Of a stretch of 64,000 nt of DNA, positions 25,739 to 33,027 are shown one piece after another. How positions within the stretch are numbered: the first letter of the stretch is position 1; every line of letters begins with the position of its first letter. Under the pieces are notes generated by a model, which was given only the letters and a program-made list of their open reading frames with translations, had not been told where the DNA came from and did no database searches. This DNA is from Nonomuraea typhae (GTDB taxonomy: Bacteria > Actinomycetota > Actinomycetes > Streptosporangiales > Streptosporangiaceae): the NCBI RefSeq assembly GCF_009760925.1, contig NZ_VRLV01000011.1, forward strand, positions 62,001 to 126,000, given 5' to 3'. The translations under genes and the position numbers were made by a program.

Positions 25739-28687
25739 TCACCCCAGGTCCGGCAGCAGGACGGACGGCAGCGTGCAGTCCGGGTGCATGCGCAGCAGCT
25801 GGTAGGCCACTCCGCCGAGGCCGGGCAGGATGCCGGGTGCGAAGGCGTCCCTGGCCAGGCCGCTGATCGGGCCGTTCTCCTCCAGGCTGCCCAGGATGTG
25901 GGCGTCGAGCCTGGCCCGGTCCACGGGGGCGACGCCGGCCGCCCGCGCGTGCTCGATCACCTCCCAGACGCCGAGGTCGCCGTGGCACAGGGTGTGGTTC
26001 CAGCCGGTGCCGTCACGCCAGCAGGCTTCGGCGGCGCGCTCCAGCCGGTCACGCCACCGGGCGCCGCCCTCGCGGGCCCACCGGTCGGCGGCCACGATCC
26101 CGACCCCGCCCGCGCCGTGGCACCACGCGGCCGCGGTGAAGCCGTCTTCCCGCAGGTCCAGCCAGCCGCGCTGGCCGGGGTCGTAGAGGGTGTCCTCGTA
26201 GGCGAACCCGGCATCGGCCAGCCGCCGGATGCGGCCCTGGTCGGCCAGGCCGGATGCGGCGGGCGTCCCGGTTGCGGCTGGCATTCCAGCGGAGGCGCGC
26301 AGGCCCGTTGCGGCGGGCATTCCGATTGCGGCGGGCAGGCCGGTAATGTCGGGTGTGGTGGCGTCGGCCAGGCGGGAGAGGGCCCAGGCGATGCCGGTGG
26401 CGCCGTGGGCCAGGCCGCCCAGGCCCTGCGGGAAGCGGGGGCTGGGCCAGCAGACGCCGCCCGGCCGCTCCTCGGCCAGCGTGGCCAGGCGGGCGCCGAT
26501 CGAATGGGCCAGCTCGGCCCATCGCGGTTCCCCCGCCCGTTCGCCCAGCCGCAGCAGCGGCACGATCGCCCCGGCCATGCCGGACAGCAGTTCGTAGCAG
26601 TCGTCGGCCTCCACCGCCTCCGGCACCAGCTCGGCCAGCGCGCGGGCCCTGGCCAGTGCCTCCTCCCCCGCCGCGCCGAGCTCGCGCAGCAGCAGCCAGC
26701 CCCACACCTGCGAGGTGATGCCCAGGTAGGCGCCGGGAGGCTCCGGCCGCATCTTGATGTCCTCCTGGCGCTTGGCCGCGTCCCGGTCCTCGGCCAGGCG
26801 GATCGTGCGCAGGACCGCCTGCAGCAGCCCCGGCAGCTCCTCGACGGGCTCGGCCCGGCCCTCCGCGGCCTCGCCGATGTAGGCGGTCAGCAGGACGGCC
26901 ACGCCGTGGGCGCCGCCGTACAGGTCTGCGGAGAGGGGTTGGACGGCCCAGCCGGTGGGGTTGAGCAGGGGCGTGATCCAGGTGACGGTGCCGTCCGCGC
27001 CGTGGATCGCGCTGTCCAGGACGCCGCGCATGATGCCGGCCGCGGCCGTGCGGCGCCGGGGTTCCAGGCGGTCGGTGCGGATGAGGCCGGGCGAGAGGCG
27101 CTCCTCGTCGGGCATCCAGCCCTCGTTGAGGTAGGCGCTGACCAGGGCGGCCTGCGCGACCCTGCGGTCGAGGCCGTGGTCGCGGGCGCGCCAGCGGGCC
27201 ACGGCGTCGGCGACCAGGTCGGTTTCCGGCCCGCACCGGGTGTCGGCGGGACCGCGCAGCATGCCGACCCGCGGCGTGGTGTCGAACATCGGAATGTCGC
27301 CGTCGCACAGCTCGTCCACCTCGGCGGCGATGATGGCCGCGTCACCGGGGGCGCCGGGCACGTTCTCCGACATCTTGGCCAGCAGCGCGGCGGCCTTGGC
27401 CCGGGCGGGCACGTCGTTGTGCAGGGCGACGGGGTGCCAGAGCATGCGGGCCAGCTCGGCGTAGGACTCGGTGGAGCGCAGCACCGCCCGGACCGGGCAG
27501 TCGGCGAACCCGGCCAGCAGCGCTACCAGTTTGCCGGATCTGTCCAGCTCGGTCAGGCGCTCGTCCAGCTCGTCGAACCCGGCGACGATCACGCTCCAGT
27601 AGTGGCCCAGCACGGGCTCGGGACTGGGGTGGTTGGCCGCGGGCGGCAGCTCGAACATCTCGGTGCCCATCCGGGGGCTGTCGGTGCCCGCGTCGAGCAC
27701 CACCGGCAGCTCGACCTGCGGCTGCTGTCCCGGCAGCGCGCCGGCGGCCGACATGTCCACGCCTCTCCACCCCAGGGCCACTCCGCGGCCCGGGAGCAGC
27801 CCGGTGCGCATGACCGAGGTGTCCACCAGCTCGACGGCCAGGTCGGTGGCCTGGCCGTACCCGGAGGGGCGGGCCTTGGCGTGCGGGGCGAACAGGCTCT
27901 CGCAGTCGACGACCACGGGGTGCGGTCCGGCGGCGATGACGTTCTCGGCGTGCAGGTCGCTGCCGCCGAGCAGGCGCATGAGCGCGAGCCAGTGGCCCAT
28001 GCCGCGGTAGAAGGCGCGCAACTCGGCGTCGTCGGCGCAGTGGCGGTGCTCGATGTGCTCGGCCCAGCCGTACCCCGACCAGGTGACGACGGCGGGCACG
28101 CGCATGGGGGAGTCGCCGAGGTGGATGAGCAGCTCACCGAGCGCGGCGTCCACGGCCAGCGAACGCGGCTTGTAGATCACGTGGCCGTCCGCGCCGTGCG
28201 CCAGGACGACCGTCTGCCCGCCCCGGTGGCTGTCCCCGGCGCCGAACTCGACCCGTTCGAGCGGGCCCGACGGCGCTCCGGGCAGCCTGGACAGTGCCGG
28301 GCGGCCGGCGGCGAAGCGCTCGGCGAAGCGCAGGGCGGCCGCGCACCGGTTGCGGATGACCGTGCGGAGCCGCGGCATCATGCTCGGGTACGGCCCGGCA
28401 AGCCCTTCCCAGAATGCCGGTTTCGCCACACTTTGCTTCCATTCCTCCCAGCGACCTGCGGAATCACCGGCAGCCAGGCGGCCGGTCAGCCGGGCTGCGT
28501 TCACCTCCAGCACCAGCACTCGGGTGATCTTGCGGCGGACGTCTTCCTCCAGGGACCGCGTGGCTCCGGCCAGGATGGCGGCACGCTCGGCCGGCGCGAG
28601 GCCGGTGAGCGACCCCAGCCGGGCCTCCAGGTCGGCCAGAGCCGGTCCGATCAACGGGTCCAGCGGTGGGTCGAACTCACCGGCCAT
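25739..28687 (-). CDS. lanM: Class II lanthipeptide synthetase LanM
   Basis: The bifunctional enzyme has 982 residues, a normal LanM length. The N-terminal dehydratase domain shows kinase-like motifs: VIYKPRS (~169), SDLHAEN (~244) and DCESLF (~263). These phosphorylate Ser/Thr of the precursor and then eliminate phosphate. The C-terminal LanC-like cyclase has GLAHGATG (~759) and zinc ligands in WCHGAGG (~853) and CHGDLG (~900), for adding Cys thiols to the dehydro residues. The ATG lies 18 bp after the precursor peptide stop and the stop is 3 bp from the exporter start. An unusual stretch of repeated Pro/Ala/Thr/Gly (about residues 785-820) sits within the cyclase half and looks like a small expansion. 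Confidence 0.96.
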   Translation of the reverse strand: MAGEFDPPLDPLIGPALADLEARLGSLTGLAPAERAAILAGATRSLEEDVRRKITRVLVLEVNAARLTGRLAAGDSAGRWEEWKQSVAKPAFWEGLAGPYPSMMPRLRTVIRNRCAAALRFAERFAAGRPALSRLPGAPSGPLERVEFGAGDSHRGGQTVVLAHGADGHVIYKPRSLAVDAALGELLIHLGDSPMRVPAVVTWSGYGWAEHIEHRHCADDAELRAFYRGMGHWLALMRLLGGSDLHAENVIAAGPHPVVVDCESLFAPHAKARPSGYGQATDLAVELVDTSVMRTGLLPGRGVALGWRGVDMSAAGALPGQQPQVELPVVLDAGTDSPRMGTEMFELPPAANHPSPEPVLGHYWSVIVAGFDELDERLTELDRSGKLVALLAGFADCPVRAVLRSTESYAELARMLWHPVALHNDVPARAKAAALLAKMSENVPGAPGDAAIIAAEVDELCDGDIPMFDTTPRVGMLRGPADTRCGPETDLVADAVARWRARDHGLDRRVAQAALVSAYLNEGWMPDEERLSPGLIRTDRLEPRRRTAAAGIMRGVLDSAIHGADGTVTWITPLLNPTGWAVQPLSADLYGGAHGVAVLLTAYIGEAAEGRAEPVEELPGLLQAVLRTIRLAEDRDAAKRQEDIKMRPEPPGAYLGITSQVWGWLLLRELGAAGEEALARARALAELVPEAVEADDCYELLSGMAGAIVPLLRLGERAGEPRWAELAHSIGARLATLAEERPGGVCWPSPRFPQGLGGLAHGATGIAWALSRLADATTPDITGLPAAIGMPAATGLRASAGMPAATGTPAASGLADQGRIRRLADAGFAYEDTLYDPGQRGWLDLREDGFTAAAWCHGAGGVGIVAADRWAREGGARWRDRLERAAEACWRDGTGWNHTLCHGDLGVWEVIEHARAAGVAPVDRARLDAHILGSLEENGPISGLARDAFAPGILPGLGGVAYQLLRMHPDCTLPSVLLPDLG

Positions 28688-28705
28688 GTGCTCGCGACTC
28701 CTGGA

Positions 28706-28894
28706 TCAGCAGCACATGCGGGTGCGCGAACCCGAGCAGGCGGTCCCGCACCTGCCGGAATGACCCGGACCGGTCATGGTGATCTCGGACTCGACGTACA
28801 GACCGGGCAGCAGGGGGCCGACCGGGCTGTCGGACTCCTCGCCGGCCCTCCAGGCGGCGATGATCTCCTCTGCCCTCTCGAGCGTGACGGTCAT
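28706..28894 (-). CDS. Lanthipeptide precursor peptide
   Basis: This short gene encodes 62 residues starting MTVTLERAEEII, behind a good AGAAGGGAGT ribosome binding site. It sits immediately upstream of lanM. An amphipathic acidic leader (about residues 1-40, ending LYVESEITM) is followed by a Cys/Ser/Thr-rich tail (TGPGHSGRCGTACSGSRTRMCC region). The last 20 residues hold Ser46, Cys49, Thr51, Cys53, Ser54, Ser56, Thr58, Cys61 and Cys62: four Cys and five Ser/Thr. No GG/GA leader cut site is obvious; TG-PG at 41-44 is the nearest. I do not recognise the family, so ring pattern and cut site are open. Confidence 0.88.
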   Translation of the reverse strand: MTVTLERAEEIIAAWRAGEESDSPVGPLLPGLYVESEITMTGPGHSGRCGTACSGSRTRMCC

Positions 28895-28987
28895 GCTTAC
28901 TCCCTTCTCGGACTTGGCGCCATGTTCTGCTGCCGGATCCGTGCCCGGTAGCCGCCATAACTGCGGACTTGACATGACATTCCGGAT

Positions 28988-29629
28988 ATGGGAAAGACAG
29001 GCGTGATCACCCTTTCTGTTGTTGACGATGACCGGATGCTCACCGAAGGGCTGGCCGCCTGGCTGCACACGGTCCCCGATGTGCAGCTGACCTGGTGGAC
29101 CGCGACGGTCACCGAGTTACTCCGGACGGAGCCGGCGCCCTCCGACGTGGTGCTGCTCGACCTGCTGCTGGCCGACGGCTCCGACCCCATGGACAACCTG
29201 CGCACCCTCGTCCGGCTGCGCCGCCGGGTGCTCGTGGTCAGCGTCGTGACCTCGGGCGACATGGCCAGGCGGATGGTCGAGGCCGGAGCCGGCGGCTACC
29301 TCACCAAGGACCACGACCTCGCGGCCCTGGTGGCCAAGGTCAGGGAGGTGGCCAAGGAAGAGGTCGCCCTCTCCCGCGAGCTCGCCCTCGGCTGGCTGGC
29401 CGACCGCGACGGCGACCGGCCCGTGCTCTCCCCCCAGGAACGCGCGGTGCTGCTCGCCTACGCCTCCGGCATGACCCTCACCGCGGCAGCGCGCAGCGCC
29501 GGCGTGCAGCCGGGCACCGCCAAGAACTACCTGGAACGTGTCAAGGACAAGTACCGCAAGGCCGGCCGTCCCGCGTACACGAAGCTGGAACTCGCCGAGC
29601 GGGTCAGGGAGGACGGTCTGGCCACCTGA
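28988..29629 (+). CDS. Response regulator, receiver plus LuxR-type HTH
   Basis: The protein is 213 residues. The receiver domain has the acidic triad in VVDDDR and the likely phosphorylated Asp in VVLLDLLLADG (~57), with Lys in YLTKDHDL. The C-terminal HTH (LSPQERAVLLAYASGMTLTAAARSAGVQPGTAKNYL) is an atypical NarL/LuxR form. It is divergent from the lanthipeptide precursor gene with a 93-bp gap. It is convergent with, and overlaps by 26 bp, the histidine kinase gene that is its probable partner. ATG 28988 is used; GTG 29003 is an in-frame alternative. Confidence 0.9.
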   Translation: MGKTGVITLSVVDDDRMLTEGLAAWLHTVPDVQLTWWTATVTELLRTEPAPSDVVLLDLLLADGSDPMDNLRTLVRLRRRVLVVSVVTSGDMARRMVEAGAGGYLTKDHDLAALVAKVREVAKEEVALSRELALGWLADRDGDRPVLSPQERAVLLAYASGMTLTAAARSAGVQPGTAKNYLERVKDKYRKAGRPAYTKLELAERVREDGLAT

Positions 29630-30809
29630 GCTCCACGCACACGCCCTCACCCGGCGCCGTGATGACCGCCGAGCTGCCACCCACCTCGCGCATCCGCCCC
29701 GCGACCGAGGAGCGCAACCCGTAGCCGGGCTCGACCTCGCCGGGATCGAAGCCCGTGCCCCGATCGACCACCCGGACGGTGACCACGCCGTCCACCTCGA
29801 CGGCGGTGAGCCATGCCTCCCGCTCGCCCGAGTGGCGGGCCACGTTGTTGAGCGCCTCCGTGGCGGCCTCCGCCATGGCCACCGCGACCTCGGCCGGCAG
29901 GTCCTCGGGCAGCGCCTCGGCGGCGTAACGCACGCACATCCCCAGCCCGGCCGCCCTGGCCACGGCGTGGGCCAGGCCGTTGCCCAGCCCGGTGGCGGGT
30001 CCCGCGTCGTCCTGCCTGATCAGCGCGCGCACGTACGCCGCGTCCGCCGCGCAGCGCCGCCGTACCTCCTCCTCGTGATGATCCAGCCCCCCGCGGGCGA
30101 TCGCGGTCAGCGTGGCCAGGACCGTGTCGTGCAACTGCCGGTAGTGCGCCAGGCGCGTCTGCTCGGCCGCTCTCTCCGTCTCGGCGGCCAGCCGCTGCTC
30201 GGTCAGCTCGTCCAGCCGCCTGGCCTGGGCGGCCAGGTAGCGCCGGATGAAGTAGACGATGATCGCGAACCACACGTAGCTGTTCACCCGCACCGCCAGC
30301 TCCAGCGCGAACGGGAAGCGCTGCCCCATGTCGCCGGCGTGCGCGAGCGCGTAGACGCCGATCGGCGGCAGCAGGGCGACGAAGTGGATCGCCCGGTCGC
30401 TGACCGCGCCGATCAGCGCGCCCGTCGCCAGGAGCGCGTGCGAGGACCAGTTGGCCTGGCACGTGCCCGAGGTCTGTATGCAGTCGCCCGTCACCACCAG
30501 CATGAAGACACAGGTGGCGACCACGTCCACGACCACCATCCACAACGCGAACCAGCCGCGCCGCGCGACCCGGTGGAACATCGTCACGTTCCAGGACAGC
30601 GCCAGCGCCAGCAGGACCGCGTTGCGGGTGCGGTCGGCGAACAACGCCTCCTGGGCGAACAGGCTCGCGCACGCCGGCAGCAGGTAACTGAGCCGCTGCA
30701 ACAGCAGCAACATCGCCACGAACCGGGACACCCGCTCGCCGCTGGGCACCGATGCCAGGAACGACGGGTCCCTCCAGCCCATGGAACCCCGATCGGGTGA
30801 TGGAGGCAT
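29604..30809 (-). CDS. Sensor histidine kinase, NarX/DesK-like
   Basis: Protein of about 401 residues. Five or six hydrophobic helices fill the first ~200 residues. The HisKA_3-like dimerisation segment HYRQLHDTVLATL (phospho-His ~227) follows, then an HATPase domain with EALNNVARHSG, VVDRGTGFDP and GYGLRSSV. No separate extracellular sensor domain is visible, so it probably senses a signal in or near the membrane. The gene is convergent with the response regulator and ends inside it, an arrangement unlike the usual co-directional pair. ATG 30809 is used; ATG 30782 is possible. Confidence 0.92.
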   Translation of the reverse strand: MPPSPDRGSMGWRDPSFLASVPSGERVSRFVAMLLLLQRLSYLLPACASLFAQEALFADRTRNAVLLALALSWNVTMFHRVARRGWFALWMVVVDVVATCVFMLVVTGDCIQTSGTCQANWSSHALLATGALIGAVSDRAIHFVALLPPIGVYALAHAGDMGQRFPFALELAVRVNSYVWFAIIVYFIRRYLAAQARRLDELTEQRLAAETERAAEQTRLAHYRQLHDTVLATLTAIARGGLDHHEEEVRRRCAADAAYVRALIRQDDAGPATGLGNGLAHAVARAAGLGMCVRYAAEALPEDLPAEVAVAMAEAATEALNNVARHSGEREAWLTAVEVDGVVTVRVVDRGTGFDPGEVEPGYGLRSSVAGRMREVGGSSAVITAPGEGVCVELRWPDRPP

Positions 30810-30868
30810 GCGCGATGACGCCCTTCCGAGGAGCCGGCTTCAAAGATCCACCGACCCCGGGCGTCATC

Positions 30869-32632
30869 TCAAGCGCGCGACCGGATCCGGACGCCCGGAG
30901 TTTTCCCGCCGCGCGGGGTGGCCCCGGTCCACTCCGCCTCGCCGTACTCGCTGATGAACTGGCGGGCCAGGTTCTGGAAGCGGTAGACGCCCGGCGCGGG
31001 CGAGCTCAGCACCGCCCGATCCACCAGGCTCTCCAGGATCTCCTCCGCCTCCTCCGCCGTCAGGCGGAGCGCCGGCGCGCACGCGGCCGGCGTCAGCTCG
31101 TCCTCCTCGCCGGAGGCCAGCACCAGCAGCGCGGTGTGCTCCCGGTCGCTCAGCTGCGCGTACGACCGGTCGAAGCTGGCGCGCAGCTCCTCCAGCCCGC
31201 CCAGCCGCCCGACGAGATGGGCCAGCCGCCAATTGGGGCGGGCCAGCAGCCGACCGGCCGCCAGCCGGATCGCCAGGGGCAGCAGCCCGCACGCCGCGAC
31301 CAGCCGGCGCGCGCCCTCCGGCTCCGCCGCCACCCGCGCCTCGCCCACGATCGCCGCCAGGAGTTCCAATGCCTCCTGCTCCGGCATGACGTCCAGGACC
31401 ACGTGCCGGGCCGAGGGCAGATGGGTGAGCATCGCGCGGGAGGTGACCAGCGTGGCGCACGAGGGCGAGCCGGGCACCAGGCTGCCGACCTGCGAGTGGT
31501 CGCCGGCGTTGTCGAGCAGCACCAGCAGGCGCTTGTCCGCGGTGAGGGAGCGGTAGAGGGCGGCGCGCTCGCTCTCGGTGGCCGGCATGGCGTCGGGCGG
31601 CCAGCCGAGCGCGACGATGAACCGGCCGAGCACCTCCGCGGGCGGCGCCTCCTGCAGGTCGGCGTAGAGCTGGCCGTCGGGGAACAACGGGCGGACCGCG
31701 TGCGCCGCGCGTACGGCCAGCGTCGTCTTGCCCACGCCGCCCATGCCGGAGATCGCCACCAGCGTGCAGCCGCTCTGGCCGGCGCCGCCCAGCCGTACCG
31801 TGATGCCGGCCAGCATCTCGGCGCGGCCGGTGAAGTCGCCGGCGTCGGCGGGGAGCTGGGCGGGGTGCGCGCCGGCGACCGGGATCGGCTGGACGACGTG
31901 CAGCGCGGGGTCGGCCCTGAGGATCGCGGTGTGCAGCTCGGCCAGTTCCGGGCCGGGGTCGACGCCCAGTTCGCCGGCGAGCGTCCTGCGCACCTGCTCG
32001 TAGATGGTCAGCGCCTCGCCCTGCCGGTCCAGCCGGTAGAGGGCGAGCATGTGGATGGCGTGCAGCCGCTCGCGGAAGGGGTGAAGGGTCTCGGTGCCCT
32101 GGAGCTCGGCGGCGATGGAAGTCTGCCGGCCCAGGTCGAGTTCGAGCTGGAGGCGGGCCTCCCAGGCGGTCAGGCGCCGCTCGGTGAGGGTGGCGCGCCG
32201 GCGTTCGGCGTACGGCCCGCCGCTGCCGGCCAGCGGCTCCCCTCGCCACAGGGACTCGGCCTCGCGGTAGAGGTCGAGGGCGTCGACCGGCGCCGCCTGG
32301 GCGGCCGCGGCGATGAGGTCGGCGAACCGGTTCACGTCCACGTGCTCGGGCGCGACGTCGAGCTGGTAGCCGCCGGGCACCGAGGCGAGGATCTCGCGGC
32401 CGAGGACGCGGCGCAGGCGGCCGACGTAGGTGGAGATGGTGGCCGCGGCCGTCCTCGGGTGCTCGTCGCCGAAGATGCCGTCGAGAAGGTCCGTGCTGGT
32501 CACGAGCTCTCCCGCGCGCATGGCCAGCATGGCCAGGACTGCGCGCTGCTGGGGTGTCCCGGTCGGCGCCTCACGGCCGGCCGCGTCCCGCAAACGAACC
32601 TGCCCCAGCAGGTCAACACGCCACAAAGCCAC
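30869..32632 (-). CDS. SARP-family (AfsR-like) pathway regulator with NB-ARC domain
   Basis: The product is about 587 residues. It has an N-terminal OmpR-like winged helix (LLGQVRLRD to LRRVLG), a bacterial transcriptional activator domain (to ~245), and an NB-ARC ATPase with the P-loop SGMGGVGKTT (~299) and downstream LLVLLDNAGD. It lacks the long TPR tail of full AfsR. The frame can start at TTG 32668, but GTG 32632 has a GGGGGCGAC ribosome binding site at the right distance. SARPs usually activate nearby antibiotic genes, here most likely the lanthipeptide or NRPS-PKS genes. Three heptamers at 11-bp spacing lie upstream (32759-32787). Confidence 0.92.
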   Translation of the reverse strand: MALWRVDLLGQVRLRDAAGREAPTGTPQQRAVLAMLAMRAGELVTSTDLLDGIFGDEHPRTAAATISTYVGRLRRVLGREILASVPGGYQLDVAPEHVDVNRFADLIAAAAQAAPVDALDLYREAESLWRGEPLAGSGGPYAERRRATLTERRLTAWEARLQLELDLGRQTSIAAELQGTETLHPFRERLHAIHMLALYRLDRQGEALTIYEQVRRTLAGELGVDPGPELAELHTAILRADPALHVVQPIPVAGAHPAQLPADAGDFTGRAEMLAGITVRLGGAGQSGCTLVAISGMGGVGKTTLAVRAAHAVRPLFPDGQLYADLQEAPPAEVLGRFIVALGWPPDAMPATESERAALYRSLTADKRLLVLLDNAGDHSQVGSLVPGSPSCATLVTSRAMLTHLPSARHVVLDVMPEQEALELLAAIVGEARVAAEPEGARRLVAACGLLPLAIRLAAGRLLARPNWRLAHLVGRLGGLEELRASFDRSYAQLSDREHTALLVLASGEEDELTPAACAPALRLTAEEAEEILESLVDRAVLSSPAPGVYRFQNLARQFISEYGEAEWTGATPRGGKTPGVRIRSRA

Positions 32633-32758
32633 AGTCGCCCCCGATGCAGAACCAAGTGGATCAAGCAAGCTCGCATACTACGTTAAACGTATCTTAAATG
32701 CGCCGCGAACTGGGGCGAAACCACCCAACGGCCCCAGAACCCTGGCCTGACCTGGGCA

Positions 32759-32787
32759 TCGAAGATTCGTCGAAGTCCCCTCGGTAG
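32759..32787 (+). promoter_or_regulatory. Candidate SARP-binding direct repeats
   Basis: Heptamers TCGAAGA (32759-32765), TCGAAGT (32770-32776) and the weaker TCGGTAG (32781-32787) lie exactly 11 bp apart. Known SARP sites are heptamers of TCGAGNN type repeated at 11-bp spacing. They sit 130-155 bp upstream of the SARP start, oriented toward the pseudoprotease gene. Confidence 0.5.
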
Positions 32788-32840
32788 AAACTTGCCCATC
32801 TACTTTCCCGAGGGGGGCAGATATTGCGCTGAACGACGTC

Positions 32841-32890
32841 AATAAAGGGATGTGGGCACGCCTTCCGCAGAAGGTGTGCCTACCTTTATT
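32841..32890. promoter_or_regulatory. Long imperfect stem-loop in the divergent region
   Basis: Outer arms AATAAAGG (32841-32848) and CCTTTATT (32883-32890) enclose inner arms GGCACGCCTTC (32855-32865) and GAAGGTGTGCC (32870-32880), with loop CGCA and a small internal bulge. Neither flanking gene ends here, so a plain terminator is unlikely. It could be an operator, an untranslated-leader structure or a small RNA. Confidence 0.5.
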
Positions 32891-32932
32891 TGTGCCGTCT
32901 GACCTGCGTAAACATATTTCTTTGAAATGGTT

Positions 32933-32960
32933 TTGCATTCCCTGGCAAACCGTGTAGTTT
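32933..32960 (+). promoter_or_regulatory. Candidate promoter for the pseudoprotease gene
   Basis: TTGCAT (32933-32938) and TAGTTT (32955-32960) are separated by 16 bp and lie ~70 bp upstream of the ATG at 33028. This is a fair sigma-70-like match in an A/T-rich stretch. Confidence 0.4.
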
Positions 32961-32983
32961 CACCGTCATTCCTCTCCGACGAA

Positions 32984-33004
32984 AGGAACGCAAAAGGCGT
33001 TCCT
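32984..33004 (+). promoter_or_regulatory. Small hairpin in the 5' leader of the pseudoprotease gene
   Basis: AGGAACGC (32984-32991) pairs with GCGTTCCT (32997-33004) around AAAAG. It lies just ahead of the AGGAG ribosome binding site and could affect translation or mRNA stability. Confidence 0.45.
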
Positions 33005-33027
33005 CGTCCGACCTAGGAGTTCGGTAA

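Larger units (their letters stand above)
32633..33027. promoter_or_regulatory. 395-bp divergent intergenic region
   Basis: This is the only gap longer than 300 bp. It separates the SARP gene (minus) from the pseudoprotease gene (plus). It is A/T-rich for this genome and contains the SARP-like heptamers, a long imperfect stem-loop, a promoter-like hexamer pair and a small hairpin, each listed separately. A minus-strand frame at 32678-32938 lacks coding character and I do not call it. Confidence 0.7.

Noticed and set aside
23966..28951. 1661-codon plus-strand frame over the lanthipeptide operon
   Set aside because: Low-complexity shadow opposite LanM, the exporter and the flavoenzyme, which have complete family motifs.
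32678..32938. Minus-strand 86-codon frame between the SARP and pseudoprotease genes
   Set aside because: No G/C bias at third codon positions, no ribosome binding site, and it crosses the stem-loop and operator-like repeats.
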